From: Streptomyces sp. SCSIO 75703
GTDB lineage: Bacteria > Actinomycetota > Actinomycetes > Streptomycetales > Streptomycetaceae
Length of the DNA: 64,000 bases
Assembly: GCF_036607905.1 (NCBI RefSeq)
Contig: NZ_CP144555.1
Coordinates: 5,208,001-5,272,000, forward strand
Direction: 5' to 3'
Under the pieces are notes generated by a model that did not search any database, was not told the origin of the DNA, and saw only the letters and a list, made by a program, of their open reading frames with translations. Shown piece by piece: positions 20,051 through 28,163 of this stretch (the first letter of the stretch is position 1; every line of letters starts with the position of its first letter). The position numbers were made by a program, and so were the translations under genes.

Positions 20051-20078
20051 TGACCCTGCCCGGCTGCCCACGTATGCT
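20050..20078 (+). promoter_or_regulatory. Strong sigma-HrdB-type promoter of rpsA
   Basis: TTGACC (20050-20055), a 17-bp spacer and TATGCT (20073-20078) closely match the housekeeping consensus. Transcription would start near 20085, giving an rpsA leader of about 190 nt. The -35 overlaps the presumed start codon of the divergent methyltransferase. Confidence 0.8.
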
Positions 20079-20212
20079 ACAAGTTGCGCTGCGGGCCTGC
20101 GCACCTCAGACGTAGCAGGTCGCGCTCGCATCTGTTGTATGTCCCCTCGGTTCTTGAGGCGCCACGATGTTTCACGGGGCGCTTCCTTGGCTGTCCGGCT
20201 TCTACAGAGCGA

Positions 20213-20269
20213 AAAGGGCTCCCGGCGCAAGCAGTGCCTACGACTTCAATGTCCGTACCGGAGCCCTTT
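20213..20269 (+). promoter_or_regulatory. rpsA leader hairpin covering the Shine-Dalgarno
   Basis: AAAGGGCTCC (20213-20222) is a perfect complement of GGAGCCCTTT (20260-20269), and pairing extends three more bases across a bulged base. The right arm contains the GGAG at 20260-20263 that would serve the ATG at 20275. The RNA can therefore hide the rpsA ribosome binding site. Confidence 0.6.
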
Positions 20270-20274
20270 CCCAC

Positions 20275-21768
20275 ATGACGAGCAGCACCGAGACCACCGC
20301 CACCACCCCGCAGGTAGCGGTCAACGACATCGGTAACGAGGAAGCCTTCCTCGCCGCGATCGACGAGACGATCAAGTACTTCAACGACGGCGACATCGTC
20401 GACGGCGTCATCGTGAAGGTCGACCGGGACGAGGTCCTGCTCGACATCGGTTACAAGACCGAAGGTGTCATCCCGAGCCGCGAGCTCTCGATCAAGCACG
20501 ACGTCGACCCCAACGAGGTCGTTGCCGTCGGCGACGAGATCGAGGCCCTTGTCCTCCAGAAGGAGGACAAGGAAGGCCGCCTGATCCTCTCGAAGAAGCG
20601 CGCCCAGTACGAGCGTGCCTGGGGCACCATCGAGAAGATCAAGGAAGAGGACGGCATCGTCACCGGTACCGTCATCGAGGTCGTCAAGGGTGGTCTCATC
20701 CTCGACATCGGCCTCCGCGGCTTCCTCCCGGCCTCCCTGGTCGAGATGCGCCGCGTCCGCGACCTCCAGCCCTACGTGGGCAAGGAGCTCGAGGCGAAGA
20801 TCATCGAGCTGGACAAGAACCGCAACAACGTGGTCCTGTCCCGCCGTGCCTGGCTGGAGCAGACCCAGTCCGAGGTCCGCCAGACCTTCCTCACCACCCT
20901 CCAGAAGGGTCAGGTGCGGTCCGGCGTCGTCTCCTCGATCGTCAACTTCGGTGCCTTCGTGGACCTGGGTGGCGTCGACGGTCTGGTCCACGTCTCCGAG
21001 CTGTCCTGGAAGCACATCGACCACCCCTCCGAGGTCGTCGAGGTCGGCCAGGAGGTCACGGTCGAGGTCCTCGACGTCGACATGGACCGCGAGCGCGTCT
21101 CCCTGTCGCTGAAGGCGACCCAGGAAGACCCGTGGCAGCAGTTCGCCCGGACCCACCAGATCGGCCAGGTCGTCCCCGGCAAGGTCACCAAGCTGGTTCC
21201 GTTCGGTGCGTTCGTCCGCGTCGACGAGGGCATCGAGGGCCTGGTCCACATCTCCGAGCTGGCCGAGCGCCACGTGGAGATCCCGGAGCAGGTCGTCCAG
21301 GTCAACGACGAGATCTTCGTCAAGGTCATCGACATCGACCTCGAGCGTCGCCGCATCAGCCTCTCGCTGAAGCAGGCCAACGAGGCCTTCGGCGCCGACC
21401 CGTCGGCGGTCGAGTTCGACCCGACCCTGTACGGCATGGCCGCGTCCTACGACGACCAGGGCAACTACATCTACCCCGAGGGCTTCGACCCCGAGACCAA
21501 CGACTGGCTCGAGGGCTACGAGACCCAGCGCGAGGCCTGGGAGACCCAGTACGCCGAGGCCCAGCAGCGCTTCGAGCAGCACCAGGCGCAGGTCATCAAG
21601 TCCCGCGAGGCGGACGAGAAGGCCGCTGCCGAGGGTGGCGAGTCCGCCGCTCCGGCCGCGTCCGGTGGCGGTTCGTACTCCTCCGAGGGCGGCGACAACT
21701 CCGGCGCCCTGGCGTCGGACGAGGCGCTGGCCGCGCTGCGCGAGAAGCTGGCCGGCGGCCAGAGCTGA
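20275..21768 (+). CDS. rpsA: 30S ribosomal protein S1
   Basis: A 497-aa S1 protein with four S1 RNA-binding repeats (about residues 36-105, 122-188, 208-277 and 294-363), the usual actinobacterial number, against six in E. coli. The second and third repeats carry ILDIGLRGFLPASL and VNFGAFVDLGGVDGLVHVS. The C-terminal 130 residues are acidic and Ser/Gly-rich. The ATG at 20275 follows GGAG by 11 nt and gives MTSSTETTATTPQ, the familiar Streptomyces N-terminus; the frame is open for 36 codons further upstream but inside the leader. Codon use is less extreme than the neighbours, as expected for a highly expressed gene. Confidence 0.97.
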   Translation: MTSSTETTATTPQVAVNDIGNEEAFLAAIDETIKYFNDGDIVDGVIVKVDRDEVLLDIGYKTEGVIPSRELSIKHDVDPNEVVAVGDEIEALVLQKEDKEGRLILSKKRAQYERAWGTIEKIKEEDGIVTGTVIEVVKGGLILDIGLRGFLPASLVEMRRVRDLQPYVGKELEAKIIELDKNRNNVVLSRRAWLEQTQSEVRQTFLTTLQKGQVRSGVVSSIVNFGAFVDLGGVDGLVHVSELSWKHIDHPSEVVEVGQEVTVEVLDVDMDRERVSLSLKATQEDPWQQFARTHQIGQVVPGKVTKLVPFGAFVRVDEGIEGLVHISELAERHVEIPEQVVQVNDEIFVKVIDIDLERRRISLSLKQANEAFGADPSAVEFDPTLYGMAASYDDQGNYIYPEGFDPETNDWLEGYETQREAWETQYAEAQQRFEQHQAQVIKSREADEKAAAEGGESAAPAASGGGSYSSEGGDNSGALASDEALAALREKLAGGQS

Positions 21769-21812
21769 GCGCACGCTGAGCGCCCGCTCCGCGACGAGCG
21801 GTAGTTCGTGAC

Positions 21813-21850
21813 GCGAGGGCCCGCACCCCCACCGGGGTGCGGGCCCTCGC
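21813..21850 (+). terminator. Strong rpsA terminator
   Basis: A perfect 17-bp GC-rich stem (21813-21829 with 21834-21850) with a 4-nt loop, 45 bp past the rpsA stop. Confidence 0.85.
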
Positions 21851-21971
21851 CGCGTCTCCCGACGGGAGCGGCCCGGCACACGGGTGGAGCACCCGTCCGG
21901 CGGCGCTCTCGGGGAATGTCCGGGCAGGGGCCCGCGTTGTGAGTGACGAACACGAGGAGGGGAGCGGTCAC

Positions 21972-22910
21972 GTGCTTGATCCGCGGGAGCTGTACGCATG
22001 GGAGCCGAAGGGCCTGGCGGTCGTCGACATGGCGCTGGCCCAGGAGTCGGCCGGACTCGTCATGCTCTACCACTTCGACGGCTACATCGACGCCGGCGAG
22101 GCCGGCGACCAGATCGTCGACCAGGTGCTGGACTCGCTGCCCCACCAGGTCGTCGCCCGGTTCGACCACGACCGGCTCGTCGACTACCGCGCCCGCCGGC
22201 CCCTGCTGACGTTCACGCGCGACACGTGGACGGAGTACGAGGACCCCGTCATCGAGGTGCGGATCGTCCAGGACGCCACCGGCGCCCCCTTCCTGCTGCT
22301 GTCCGGCCCCGAACCGGACGTCGAGTGGGAGCGCTTCGCCGCGGCCGTCGGACAGATCGTGGAACGCCTCGGCGTCCGCCTCGCCGTGAACTTCCACGGC
22401 ATCCCCATGGGCGTCCCCCACACCCGCCCCGTCGGCATCACCCCGCACGGCAACCGCACCGACCTCGTCCCCGGCCACCGCAGCCCCTTCGAGGAGGCCC
22501 AGGTCCCCGGCAGCGCCGAGGCGCTGGTCGAGTACCGGCTGATGCAGGCCGGCCACGAGGTCCTCGGCGTCGCCGCCCACGTACCGCACTACATCGCCCG
22601 CTCCCCGTACCCGGACGCGGCGCTGACCGTGCTGGAGACGATCACGGCCGCGACCGGCCTGGTCCTGCCCGGCATCGCGCACTCCCTGCGCACCGAGGCC
22701 CACCGGACCCAGACCGAGATCGACCGCCAGGTCAAGGAGGGCGACGAGGAGCTGACCGCCCTCATCCAGGGCCTGGAGCACCAGTACGACGCCGCGGCCG
22801 GCGCCGAGAGCCGGGGCAACATGCTCGCCGAGCCCGTCGACATCCCCTCGGCCGACGAGATCGGCCGCGAGTTCGAACGGTTCCTGGCCGAGCGGGAGGG
22901 CGAGGGCTGA
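21972..22910 (+). CDS. PAC2 family protein
   Basis: A 312-aa protein of the PAC2 (proteasome assembly chaperone-like) family, common in actinobacteria. Visible motifs are VMLYHFDGYIDAGEAGDQ, LLLSGPEPDVEWE and VNFHGIPMGVPHTRPVG, then YRLMQAGHEVLGVAAHVPHYI. The GTG at 21972 (VLDPRELYAW) follows a GAGGAGGGGAG purine run. The C-terminal 60 residues look helical and charged. The biochemical role is not known; a link to the actinobacterial proteasome has been suggested only from the fold. Confidence 0.9.
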   Translation: MLDPRELYAWEPKGLAVVDMALAQESAGLVMLYHFDGYIDAGEAGDQIVDQVLDSLPHQVVARFDHDRLVDYRARRPLLTFTRDTWTEYEDPVIEVRIVQDATGAPFLLLSGPEPDVEWERFAAAVGQIVERLGVRLAVNFHGIPMGVPHTRPVGITPHGNRTDLVPGHRSPFEEAQVPGSAEALVEYRLMQAGHEVLGVAAHVPHYIARSPYPDAALTVLETITAATGLVLPGIAHSLRTEAHRTQTEIDRQVKEGDEELTALIQGLEHQYDAAAGAESRGNMLAEPVDIPSADEIGREFERFLAEREGEG

Positions 22911-23082
22911 CGTCCCGCTGCGGGCGGGGTGTCCCCCCAGGGAGGGGAGGCGCCCCCGGGCGGAGGCGTCCCGCCGGCGGGCCCCACCGCACCGCCTGAC
23001 TCGCCCCGGCCCGACCCATCCCCGCCGGACGCGCCCGGCCGGCCTGGCCGGCCCCGTCGTGAGCCGTGCGGGCCACAGGCCC

Positions 23083-23088
23083 TAAGCT
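23083..23088 (+). promoter_or_regulatory. -10-like TAAGCT, probable leaderless coaE mRNA
   Basis: TAAGCT ends 7 nt before the coaE ATG, and no Shine-Dalgarno is visible. The -35 region is not recognisable. Confidence 0.5.
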
Positions 23089-23095
23089 GCCGTCC

Positions 23096-23701
23096 ATGCT
23101 GACGGTGGGCCTGACCGGCGGAATCGGCGCCGGCAAGAGCGAGGTGTCGCGGCTGCTCGTCGAGTACGGAGCCGTACTCGTCGACGCGGACCGCATCGCA
23201 CGCGAGGTGGTCGAGCCGGGGACCCCCGGCCTCGCCGCCGTCGTCGAGGCGTTCGGCGACGGCGTCCTCACCGAGGACGGCCGTCTCGACCGGCCGAAAC
23301 TCGGCTCCCTGGTCTTCGCCGACCCGGAGCGGCTCGCCGTCCTCAACGGCATCGTCCACCCCCTGGTCGGCGCCCGCTCCCGCGAGCTGGAAGCCGCCGC
23401 TCCGCGTGACGCCGTGGTCGTCCACGACGTCCCCCTCCTCACCGAGAACGGACTCGCCCCCCTCTACGACGTGGTCGTCGTCGTCGACACCGATCCCGCC
23501 ACCCAGCTCGACCGGCTGGTACGGCTGCGCGGCATGACCGAGGAGGACGCCCGCGCCCGCATGAACGCGCAGGCCGGCCGAGAGGAGCGCCGGGCGGTCG
23601 CGGACATCGTCATCGACAACGACGTCCCCCTCGACGAACTGCGGCGCCGCGTGCGCGAGGTGTGGGACGAACTGGTGCGCCGGGCCCACCCCACCGCCTG
23701 A
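23096..23701 (+). CDS. coaE: Dephospho-CoA kinase
   Basis: A 201-aa kinase that phosphorylates dephospho-CoA at the 3' hydroxyl, the last step of coenzyme A synthesis. The P-loop GGIGAGKS is at residues 8-15, then VDADRIAREVVEPG and HDVPLLTENGL, the conserved substrate-binding region, and the C-terminal ADIVIDND. The length matches the core enzyme without the C-terminal DUF seen fused in mycobacteria. The ATG at 23096 is fixed by the family N-terminus (MLTVGLTGG). Confidence 0.96.
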   Translation: MLTVGLTGGIGAGKSEVSRLLVEYGAVLVDADRIAREVVEPGTPGLAAVVEAFGDGVLTEDGRLDRPKLGSLVFADPERLAVLNGIVHPLVGARSRELEAAAPRDAVVVHDVPLLTENGLAPLYDVVVVVDTDPATQLDRLVRLRGMTEEDARARMNAQAGREERRAVADIVIDNDVPLDELRRRVREVWDELVRRAHPTA

Positions 23702-23791
23702 GGACGACCGGCGTTCCGGTTCCGGCCGGCCGGGAATACCGGCGCCCGTACGGGCGTTGACCGCTGTTTCCCGCGAAGGAAGGACTCTGTC

Positions 23792-24172
23792 GTGGCCGAG
23801 AACCGCGGTTCGACCGGACGCACTCCGGAAACGGACGTCATCGACTTCCGCGCCGCCGAGCAACTGCTCGCGGCCCGGGACCCACGAGGAGCGGTGAAAC
23901 TGCTCGACGGGGTCATCGCCGCCCACCCGGAGAACACCGCGGCCCGGCTGCTGCGCGCGCGGGCCTTCTTCGCGGCGGCGCAGCTCCGGCCGGCCGAGCT
24001 GGAATTCACCATCGTCCTGGAACGCGAGCCGGACAACGCCTTCGCGCACTTCGCGCTGGCCCGCACCTACGAACGCCGGGGCTGTCCCGACCAGGCCCGG
24101 CGCCATTTCCGGCTGGCCGCGGCCCTCGACCCGAACCCGGAGTACGTGCAGCAGGCACGGTTCGACGGGTGA
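23792..24172 (+). CDS. Tetratricopeptide repeat protein
   Basis: A 126-aa soluble protein with about three TPR units: residues 20-50 (AAEQLLAARDPRGAVKLLD), 53-85 (NTAARLLRARAFFAAAQ) and 87-119 (NAFAHFALARTYERRG). The spacing of Ala, Gly, Tyr and Pro residues matches the 34-residue repeat. The GTG start follows GAAGGAAGGA. TPR folds mediate protein contacts; no partner is suggested by the neighbours. Confidence 0.85.
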   Translation: MAENRGSTGRTPETDVIDFRAAEQLLAARDPRGAVKLLDGVIAAHPENTAARLLRARAFFAAAQLRPAELEFTIVLEREPDNAFAHFALARTYERRGCPDQARRHFRLAAALDPNPEYVQQARFDG

Positions 24173-24232
24173 GAAGCCGACCGCGGCGGGTGCGGGAGCC
24201 GCCCCTCCGGTACGGGGTCCCGCCCTGCCCGG

Positions 24233-24496
24233 CTACGGACGGTCCCGCGGGGGCGGGTAGGGCGGGATGTCGCGGCCGGGCTGGTAGTGCGGGCCCTGCC
24301 GCAGGTGCCGGACGATCACTGCCAGGTCGACCACGACGATCACCCACAGCACACCGCACGCGGCGGCCCAGCCGGGGCGCCCGGTGAGCGCGAAGACGGT
24401 CGTGCCGAAGACCGCCCAGACCAGGCCCCACAGGCTCAGCCAGAACCGCGCCCGCAGCGCACTGCGCGCGGTGGCCGGTTCACTGCCTGTACGCAT
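24233..24496 (-). CDS. Small two-TM membrane protein (DUF6343-like)
   Basis: An 87-aa protein starting MRTGSEPATARSAL with two hydrophobic helices (about 20-42, LSLWGLVWAVFGTTVFAL, and 47-66, AAACGVLWVIVVVDLAVIV) and a conserved-looking tail RQGPHYQPGRDIPPY. I recall this pattern as the DUF6343 family of Streptomyces, not verified. It converges on the TPR gene with a 60-bp gap. The function is unknown. Confidence 0.75.
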   Translation of the reverse strand: MRTGSEPATARSALRARFWLSLWGLVWAVFGTTVFALTGRPGWAAACGVLWVIVVVDLAVIVRHLRQGPHYQPGRDIPPYPPPRDRP

Positions 24497-24813
24497 GACT
24501 ACCACTGCTCCTACGGCCACGGTACCGCGGGCCCGGCGAGGGCGTCCCTGGCGGCGAGATCCGTCGGGCGCGCCGCCGGTCCCGGAACGATGGAAGTCCG
24601 GGCCGAGGCCCGGGACACCGCGGGCACCCCTTCGCCCGCGGACCCTGGGGCCGCCGCACCGGCAGGATCCGGGGGACGGCGTTCCCGCGCGGCCCAGAGG
24701 GCGAGCGGGAGACGAGCGGGAGCCCCTTTCCGCCTCGCTCTCTTCGTTCTTCTCGTTCGAGTGAATCGGTTCGGAGGGGGAACGGCTGTACGGACCCGGC
24801 CCGTTGGACGGGC
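24497..24813. other. 317-bp intergenic region
   Basis: This lies between the divergent membrane-protein and methyltransferase genes. No convincing promoter pair, dyad or open frame was found; the open frames crossing it have atypical composition. Confidence 0.5.
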
Positions 24814-25506
24814 ATGGAGTCGAAGACGAGAGCGGGGCACCGGGGGACCGGACCCGGAGTGATCACCCCGGACGGCTGCGCCGTGGAGGTGTACGCGCGG
24901 CTGTCCGTCGGCCCGGAGCCGGACATCGTCGAGGCGGCCGTGCCCGCGGGCGCGCACATCCTCGAACTGGGCTGCGGAGCGGGCCGCGTGACCCACCCGC
25001 TGCTGGAACGCGGGTTCACCGTCACGGCGGTCGACGAATCCGCCGAGATGCTGGAGCGCGTGCGCGGCGCACGGACGATACGCTCGGCCATCGAGGACCT
25101 GGCCCTGCCGGAGACCTTCGACGCGGTGATGCTGGCCTCGTGCCTCGTCCACACCGGCGACACCAGCGTGCGGCGCGGTCTGCTGCGTACCTGTGTCCGC
25201 CACGTCGCGGAGGGCGGCTGCGTGCTGATCCAGCGTGAGACCGCCGACGCGCACACCGACGTTCCGCGCGAACGTCTCGACCCGGCCGGTTTCACCATCC
25301 GCATCGCGTCGGTGGAGCCGGACGGTGACGGCGTCGACCGGGTCCGTGCCGAGTACGTGTTCCCGGAGACGGTCTGGACGCAGACCTTCCGCTCCCGGGC
25401 ACTCACGCGGGAACAGTTCGCGTCGGCGCTCGGAGAGGCGGGGCTGCGCGTGGACCGGTACCTGACCGAGGACGAGACCTGGGTGCGGGCGGTACCGGTG
25501 ACCTGA
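24814..25506 (+). CDS. Class I SAM-dependent methyltransferase
   Basis: A 230-aa methyltransferase. Motif I is ILELGCGAGRVTHPLLERG (about residues 50-68), motif II VTAVDESAEML, motif IV FDAVMLASCLVH and the post-motif VAEGGCVLIQRE. The start ATG (MESKTRAG) lacks an obvious Shine-Dalgarno; an internal start at about residue 18 is possible. The stop codon lies in the first unit of a CCTGA pentanucleotide repeat. The substrate is unknown. Confidence 0.88.
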   Translation: MESKTRAGHRGTGPGVITPDGCAVEVYARLSVGPEPDIVEAAVPAGAHILELGCGAGRVTHPLLERGFTVTAVDESAEMLERVRGARTIRSAIEDLALPETFDAVMLASCLVHTGDTSVRRGLLRTCVRHVAEGGCVLIQRETADAHTDVPRERLDPAGFTIRIASVEPDGDGVDRVRAEYVFPETVWTQTFRSRALTREQFASALGEAGLRVDRYLTEDETWVRAVPVT

Positions 25507-25548
25507 CCTGACCTGACCTGACCTGACCTGACCCGACCTGACCTGACC
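25501..25548. repeat. ACCTG pentanucleotide tandem repeat
   Basis: Six perfect ACCTG units (25501-25530), one ACCCG variant (25531-25535), two more ACCTG units (25536-25545), then ACC. The first TGA in the array is the stop codon of the methyltransferase gene. The array is in the gap between two convergent genes. Confidence 0.95.
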
Positions 25549-25590
25549 GGGGCGGCGGCGTGGGCCGGTCGGGCCGGGCGCCCTGGAAGG

Positions 25591-26094
25591 TCAGTGCCCG
25601 TCGGGCCGGCCCGGGGCGTGCAGTCCGCGCAGGCGCTCCAGCTCACGGCGGTCGCGCTTGGTGGGGCGGCCCGTGCCACGGTCCCGGATGCCGGCCGGGG
25701 CGGTGGCCTCGCGGGGCGGCGGCGGAGGGGAGTTGTCGACGTAGCACTGGACGGCGACCGGGGCGCCGACGCGCTTGCGGATCAACCGCTTCACGACGAC
25801 GATCCGTTCCCGTCCCTCGTGCCGCAGGCGCACCTCGTCACCGACGCGCAGGGAGTGGGCGGGCTTGACCCGCTCCCCGTTCACGCGGACGTGGCCGCCC
25901 CGGCAGGCGGTCGCGCCGAGCGAACGGGTCTTGATCAGGCGGACGGCCCAGATCCAGCTGTCGACGCGGACGCTCTCGCCGTGTTGCGGCCGAGCCGCCT
26001 CGGCGGCGGCGATGGCGGCGGTCGTCTTCGGATCGGGGGTCTCCCCGCCGGGGGCACCGGCGTCGTGCCCGCCCTCGTCATGCTCGGAAGCCAT
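25591..26094 (-). CDS. S4-domain RNA-binding protein (Hsp15/HslR-like)
   Basis: A 167-aa protein with an S4 RNA-binding fold at about residues 43-90: VDSWIWAVRLIKTRSLGATACRGGHVRVNG, with the conserved KTRS and GxVxVNG, as in the heat-shock protein Hsp15 that rescues stalled 50S subunits in E. coli. A Pro-rich linker and the tail GRPTKRDRRELERLRG follow, which also fits HslR relatives. The N-terminal 40 residues are acidic and disordered. The ATG at 26094 sits 7 nt after a TAGGGT -10. Confidence 0.88.
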   Translation of the reverse strand: MASEHDEGGHDAGAPGGETPDPKTTAAIAAAEAARPQHGESVRVDSWIWAVRLIKTRSLGATACRGGHVRVNGERVKPAHSLRVGDEVRLRHEGRERIVVVKRLIRKRVGAPVAVQCYVDNSPPPPPREATAPAGIRDRGTGRPTKRDRRELERLRGLHAPGRPDGH

Positions 26095-26101
26095 GCCCCC
26101 G

Positions 26102-26107
26102 ACCCTA
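26102..26107 (-). promoter_or_regulatory. -10-like TAGGGT for the S4 protein gene
   Basis: TAGGGT on the minus strand ends 7 nt before the ATG at 26094, suggesting a leaderless mRNA. Confidence 0.5.
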
Positions 26108-26356
26108 GTCGTCCTCTCCCGCGCCCGGCAGCGGCTTTCCCGCCGCCCCGATGCGCTCGCGGCGACAGGCGGGTGCGACGGCCGCCGTACCCGCTTGTCG
26201 CGCACCGGAGACGGGACCCGGTGCTCCCGAGACGGTGCTGCCGCGGCCGGGCGGGCGCGGCGGGCCGGGCGCGGCGGGCCGGGCGGGCCCCCGTACCGGA
26301 GGGGCGGCGCGGCACCCGCCGCCGCCCGCCGCGGGCGCCCGAGCCCGCCCGGGACC

Positions 26357-26362
26357 TACCGT
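26357..26362 (+). promoter_or_regulatory. -10-like TACCGT for the uracil-DNA glycosylase gene
   Basis: TACCGT ends 6 nt before the ATG at 26369. GGAGG lies between them, too close to the ATG to be an ideal Shine-Dalgarno. Confidence 0.4.
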
Positions 26363-26368
26363 GGAGGC

Positions 26369-27109
26369 ATGGACACCAGCGCCCTCGCCCGACTGGACCG
26401 GCGGATCACGGGGTGCCGTGCCTGCCCCCGGCTGGTCGCCTGGCGGGAGGAGGTGGCCCGGACCAAGCGGCCCGCCTTCGCCGACTGGACGTACTGGGGG
26501 CGCCCGGTGCCGGGCTTCGGCCCGCCGGACGCCCGCCTGCTGATCGTCGGCCTCGCCCCCGCCGCCCACGGCGGCAACCGTACGGGCCGGATGTTCACCG
26601 GCGACCGCTCCGGCGACGTCCTGTACCGGGCGCTGTACGACCTGGGCCTCGCCTCGCAGCCCACCGCCGTGACCGCCGACGACGGCCTGGCACTGCACGG
26701 CGTACGCGTCACCTCGCCCGTGCACTGCGCCCCGCCCGCCAACAAGCCGACGCCCGCCGAACGCGACACCTGCCGGCCGTGGCTGGTCCGGGAACTGGGC
26801 CTGCTCAGGCCGACCCTGCGGGCCGTGGTGGTGCTCGGCTCCTTCGGCTGGCAGGCCACGCTGCCCGTGTTCACGGCGGCCGGGTGGGCCGTGCCCCGGC
26901 CCCGGCCGGCCTTCGGACACGGCGCGCACGTCCTGCTGGAGGCCCCCGACGCGGAGCCCCTGCACCTCTTCGGGTGCTACCACGTCAGCCAGCGCAACAC
27001 CTTCACCGGCCGCCTCACCCCCGACATGCTGCGCGACGTGCTGCGCACCGCGGCCGACGCCGCCGGACTGCCCGCGGCGGACGAGGGGAGCCCCGGGAAA
27101 ACCCGATGA
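26369..27109 (+). CDS. Uracil-DNA glycosylase (family 5, UdgB-like)
   Basis: A 246-aa glycosylase that removes uracil and possibly other deaminated bases. Motif A reads GLAPAAHGGNRTGRMFTGD, the family 5 (UDGb) form in which the family 1 catalytic Asp is absent. The late motif is CYHVSQRNTFTGRLT. Cysteines at about residues 17 and 20 (CRAC), with two more downstream, fit the Fe-S cluster ligands of families 4 and 5. The ATG at 26369 begins MDTSALARLD. It stands next to pip with a 32-bp gap. Confidence 0.93.
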   Translation: MDTSALARLDRRITGCRACPRLVAWREEVARTKRPAFADWTYWGRPVPGFGPPDARLLIVGLAPAAHGGNRTGRMFTGDRSGDVLYRALYDLGLASQPTAVTADDGLALHGVRVTSPVHCAPPANKPTPAERDTCRPWLVRELGLLRPTLRAVVVLGSFGWQATLPVFTAAGWAVPRPRPAFGHGAHVLLEAPDAEPLHLFGCYHVSQRNTFTGRLTPDMLRDVLRTAADAAGLPAADEGSPGKTR

Positions 27110-27129
27110 GCGGTCCCGGCCCGCGGCGC

Positions 27130-27135
27130 TAGGGT
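27130..27135 (+). promoter_or_regulatory. -10-like TAGGGT for pip
   Basis: TAGGGT ends 6 nt before the ATG at 27142; no Shine-Dalgarno is present, so a leaderless transcript is likely. Confidence 0.55.
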
Positions 27136-27141
27136 GCCCCG

Positions 27142-28104
27142 ATGGGCCTCTATCCACCGCTCGAGCCGTACGACCACGGTCTCCTCGACGTCGGCGACGG
27201 CAACCGGGTCTACTGGGAGACCTGCGGAAACCCGGACGGCAAACCGGCCGTGGTCCTGCACGGCGGGCCCGGTTCGGGCACCAGCGCCAACCACCGGCGG
27301 TACTTCGACCCCGCCGCGTACCGGATCGTGCTGCTCGACCAGCGCGGTGCCGGACGGTCGCGGCCCCTCGCGAGCGCCCACGACACCGACATGAGCCTCA
27401 ACACGACCGCCCACCTGATGGCCGACCTGGAGCGGCTGCGCGGGCACCTCGGCATCGAGCGGTGGCTGGTGTGGGGCGTGTCCTGGGGGTCCGTCCTCGG
27501 GCTGCGGTACGCGCAGACGCACCCCGGCGTCGTCTCCGAACTGGTGCTGACCGGCGTCGCCACCGGCTCCCGCGCCGAGGTGCGACTGCTGACCCGCGGC
27601 CTGGGCAAGATCTTCCCGGCGGCCCACGAACGGTTCCTGGCCGAGCTGCCCGCGGGCGAGCGCGACGACCCGGTCGCCGCCTTCCACCGCCTGCTGGAGT
27701 CACCCGACCCGCGGACGCGGGCCCGCGCCGCGCGGGCGTGGACCGACTGGGAGACCGCGACCATCCCCGCGCCGCCCGGCTCGGTCGCCCGGTACGAGGA
27801 CCCGGAGTTCCGCCTCGGCTTCGCCCGCACCGTCACGCACTACTGGACCCACGACCACTTCCTCGGCGAGGGCGGCGACGAGGGCGTGGTCCTGCGCGAC
27901 GCCCACCTGCTGGAGGGCATCCCCGGCACCCTCGTCCAGGGCAGCCTCGACTTCGGCAACCTGCTCGGCATCGTCTGGCGACTCCACCACGCCTGGCCCG
28001 GCAGCCGCCTGGTGATCGTCGACGAGGCCGGGCACGACGCCGGCTCCGTGGGCGACGACGCCCTGCTGAGGGCGACGGACGCCTACGCCCGGCCCACCAC
28101 CTGA
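27142..28104 (+). CDS. pip: Prolyl aminopeptidase (proline iminopeptidase)
   Basis: A 320-aa alpha/beta hydrolase of peptidase family S33 that removes N-terminal proline. The oxyanion motif HGGPG is at 40-44, DQRGAGRS at 66-73 and the nucleophile elbow GVSWGS has Ser at residue 114. The late segment GTLVQGSLDFGN holds the acid residue (usually GRYD in the family; here GSLDF, a variant), and DEAGHDAG the catalytic His. The N-terminus MGLYPPLEPYDHG is typical. The enzyme is cytoplasmic. Confidence 0.93.
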   Translation: MGLYPPLEPYDHGLLDVGDGNRVYWETCGNPDGKPAVVLHGGPGSGTSANHRRYFDPAAYRIVLLDQRGAGRSRPLASAHDTDMSLNTTAHLMADLERLRGHLGIERWLVWGVSWGSVLGLRYAQTHPGVVSELVLTGVATGSRAEVRLLTRGLGKIFPAAHERFLAELPAGERDDPVAAFHRLLESPDPRTRARAARAWTDWETATIPAPPGSVARYEDPEFRLGFARTVTHYWTHDHFLGEGGDEGVVLRDAHLLEGIPGTLVQGSLDFGNLLGIVWRLHHAWPGSRLVIVDEAGHDAGSVGDDALLRATDAYARPTT

Positions 28105-28163
28105 CCGGCCCTCCCGGCGCGGTGCCCGCCGCCCACCCGACCACGCGCAAGGAGCCCGTACCC

